Made by a program: the position numbers and the translations under genes
The notes under the pieces: generated by a model
Told to the model about the DNA's origin: nothing
The model's database searches: none
What the model saw: the letters and a program-made list of their open reading frames with translations, nothing else
Shown here: positions 5,219 through 5,303 of the stretch, piece after piece
Numbering within the stretch: position 1 is the first letter of the stretch
How the letters are laid out: every line of letters starts with the position of its first letter
NCBI GenBank assembly: GCA_030587525.1
Contig: JAUQYW010000103.1
Location: forward strand, 1-5,303
DNA: 5,303 bases
Direction: 5' to 3'
Source of the DNA: Candidatus Sigynarchaeota archaeon
GTDB taxonomy: Archaea > Asgardarchaeota > Lokiarchaeia > Sigynarchaeales > Sigynarchaeaceae

Positions 5219-5303
5219 ATGGAAAAAAAGGAAGAGAAGCGAGATCACATCTTGCCTTTGGATTTCTCGTTCACGTCCAGCCCGCGCGGATGGCGCGCAT
5301 GTC
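5219..5303 (+). CDS. 5' end of a following gene, possibly a second URO-D family member (partial)
   Basis: ATG 5219 follows the preceding stop after 7 bases, with AAGGAG at 5201-5206 (12 bases upstream) as a possible ribosome binding site. Twenty-eight residues are visible: a charged start (MEKKEEKRDH), then ILPLDFSFTSSPRGWRAC. The pattern P-[IL]-x-F-x-F-[ST] matches IPISFAFSANW near the N-terminus of the URO-D protein just upstream. This suggests a tandem paralogue, but the evidence is short. The gene is cut by the window edge and is probably in the same operon. Confidence 0.6.
   Translation, partial: MEKKEEKRDHILPLDFSFTSSPRGWRAC

Overview
The window reads as a piece of an archaeal chromosome. 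Support for this: AT-rich TATA-like boxes stand about 45-60 bases before the start codons, strong Shine-Dalgarno sites are mostly absent, GTG and TTG starts are likely, and the gene content fits (a URO-D/MtbA-like methyltransferase, a surface caspase-like protease with calcium repeats, a stand-alone RecB-like nuclease). An Asgard or similar mesophilic archaeon is a reasonable guess, but no gene here fixes the lineage. All recognised genes lie on the + strand.

Layout. Bases 1-151 hold the 3' end of an unrecognised gene, which overlaps an unrecognised 198-residue gene (148-744) by the four bases GTGA. An AT-only palindromic stretch (733-755) closes this pair and probably carries the promoter of the next gene. 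Bases 795-2570 encode the most distinctive product. It is a caspase-fold (C14) protease with catalytic His153 and Cys198, an N-terminal export signal or anchor, a beta-rich middle, six thrombospondin-type-3-like calcium repeats and a C-terminal membrane helix with a basic tail. A GC-rich hairpin straddles its stop codon. Bases 2571-2907 contain no convincing gene but hold several inverted repeats, a possible gene remnant, and a promoter/operator-like arrangement before the nuclease gene. Bases 2908-3684 encode a PD-(D/E)XK nuclease of the RecB/Cas4-like type. After a 109-base gap with a TATA-like box comes a small two-helix membrane protein (3794-4135). It overlaps a URO-D-family protein (about 4132-5211) by GTGA, and that gene is followed after 7 bases by the start of another gene (5219 onward) whose N-terminus loosely resembles it.

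How they work together. Two units look translationally coupled: the first two genes, and the small membrane protein with the URO-D protein and the gene after it. The URO-D protein keeps the His-x-Cys...Cys zinc-ligand pattern of the MtaA/MtbA corrinoid:thiol methyltransferases and lacks the HemE N-terminal signature, so methyl transfer is more likely than haem synthesis. The caspase and nuclease genes appear to be separate transcription units. The caspase gene and the spacer after it look more AT-rich by eye than the flanking genes. I see no evidence that caspase and nuclease form one system beyond being adjacent.
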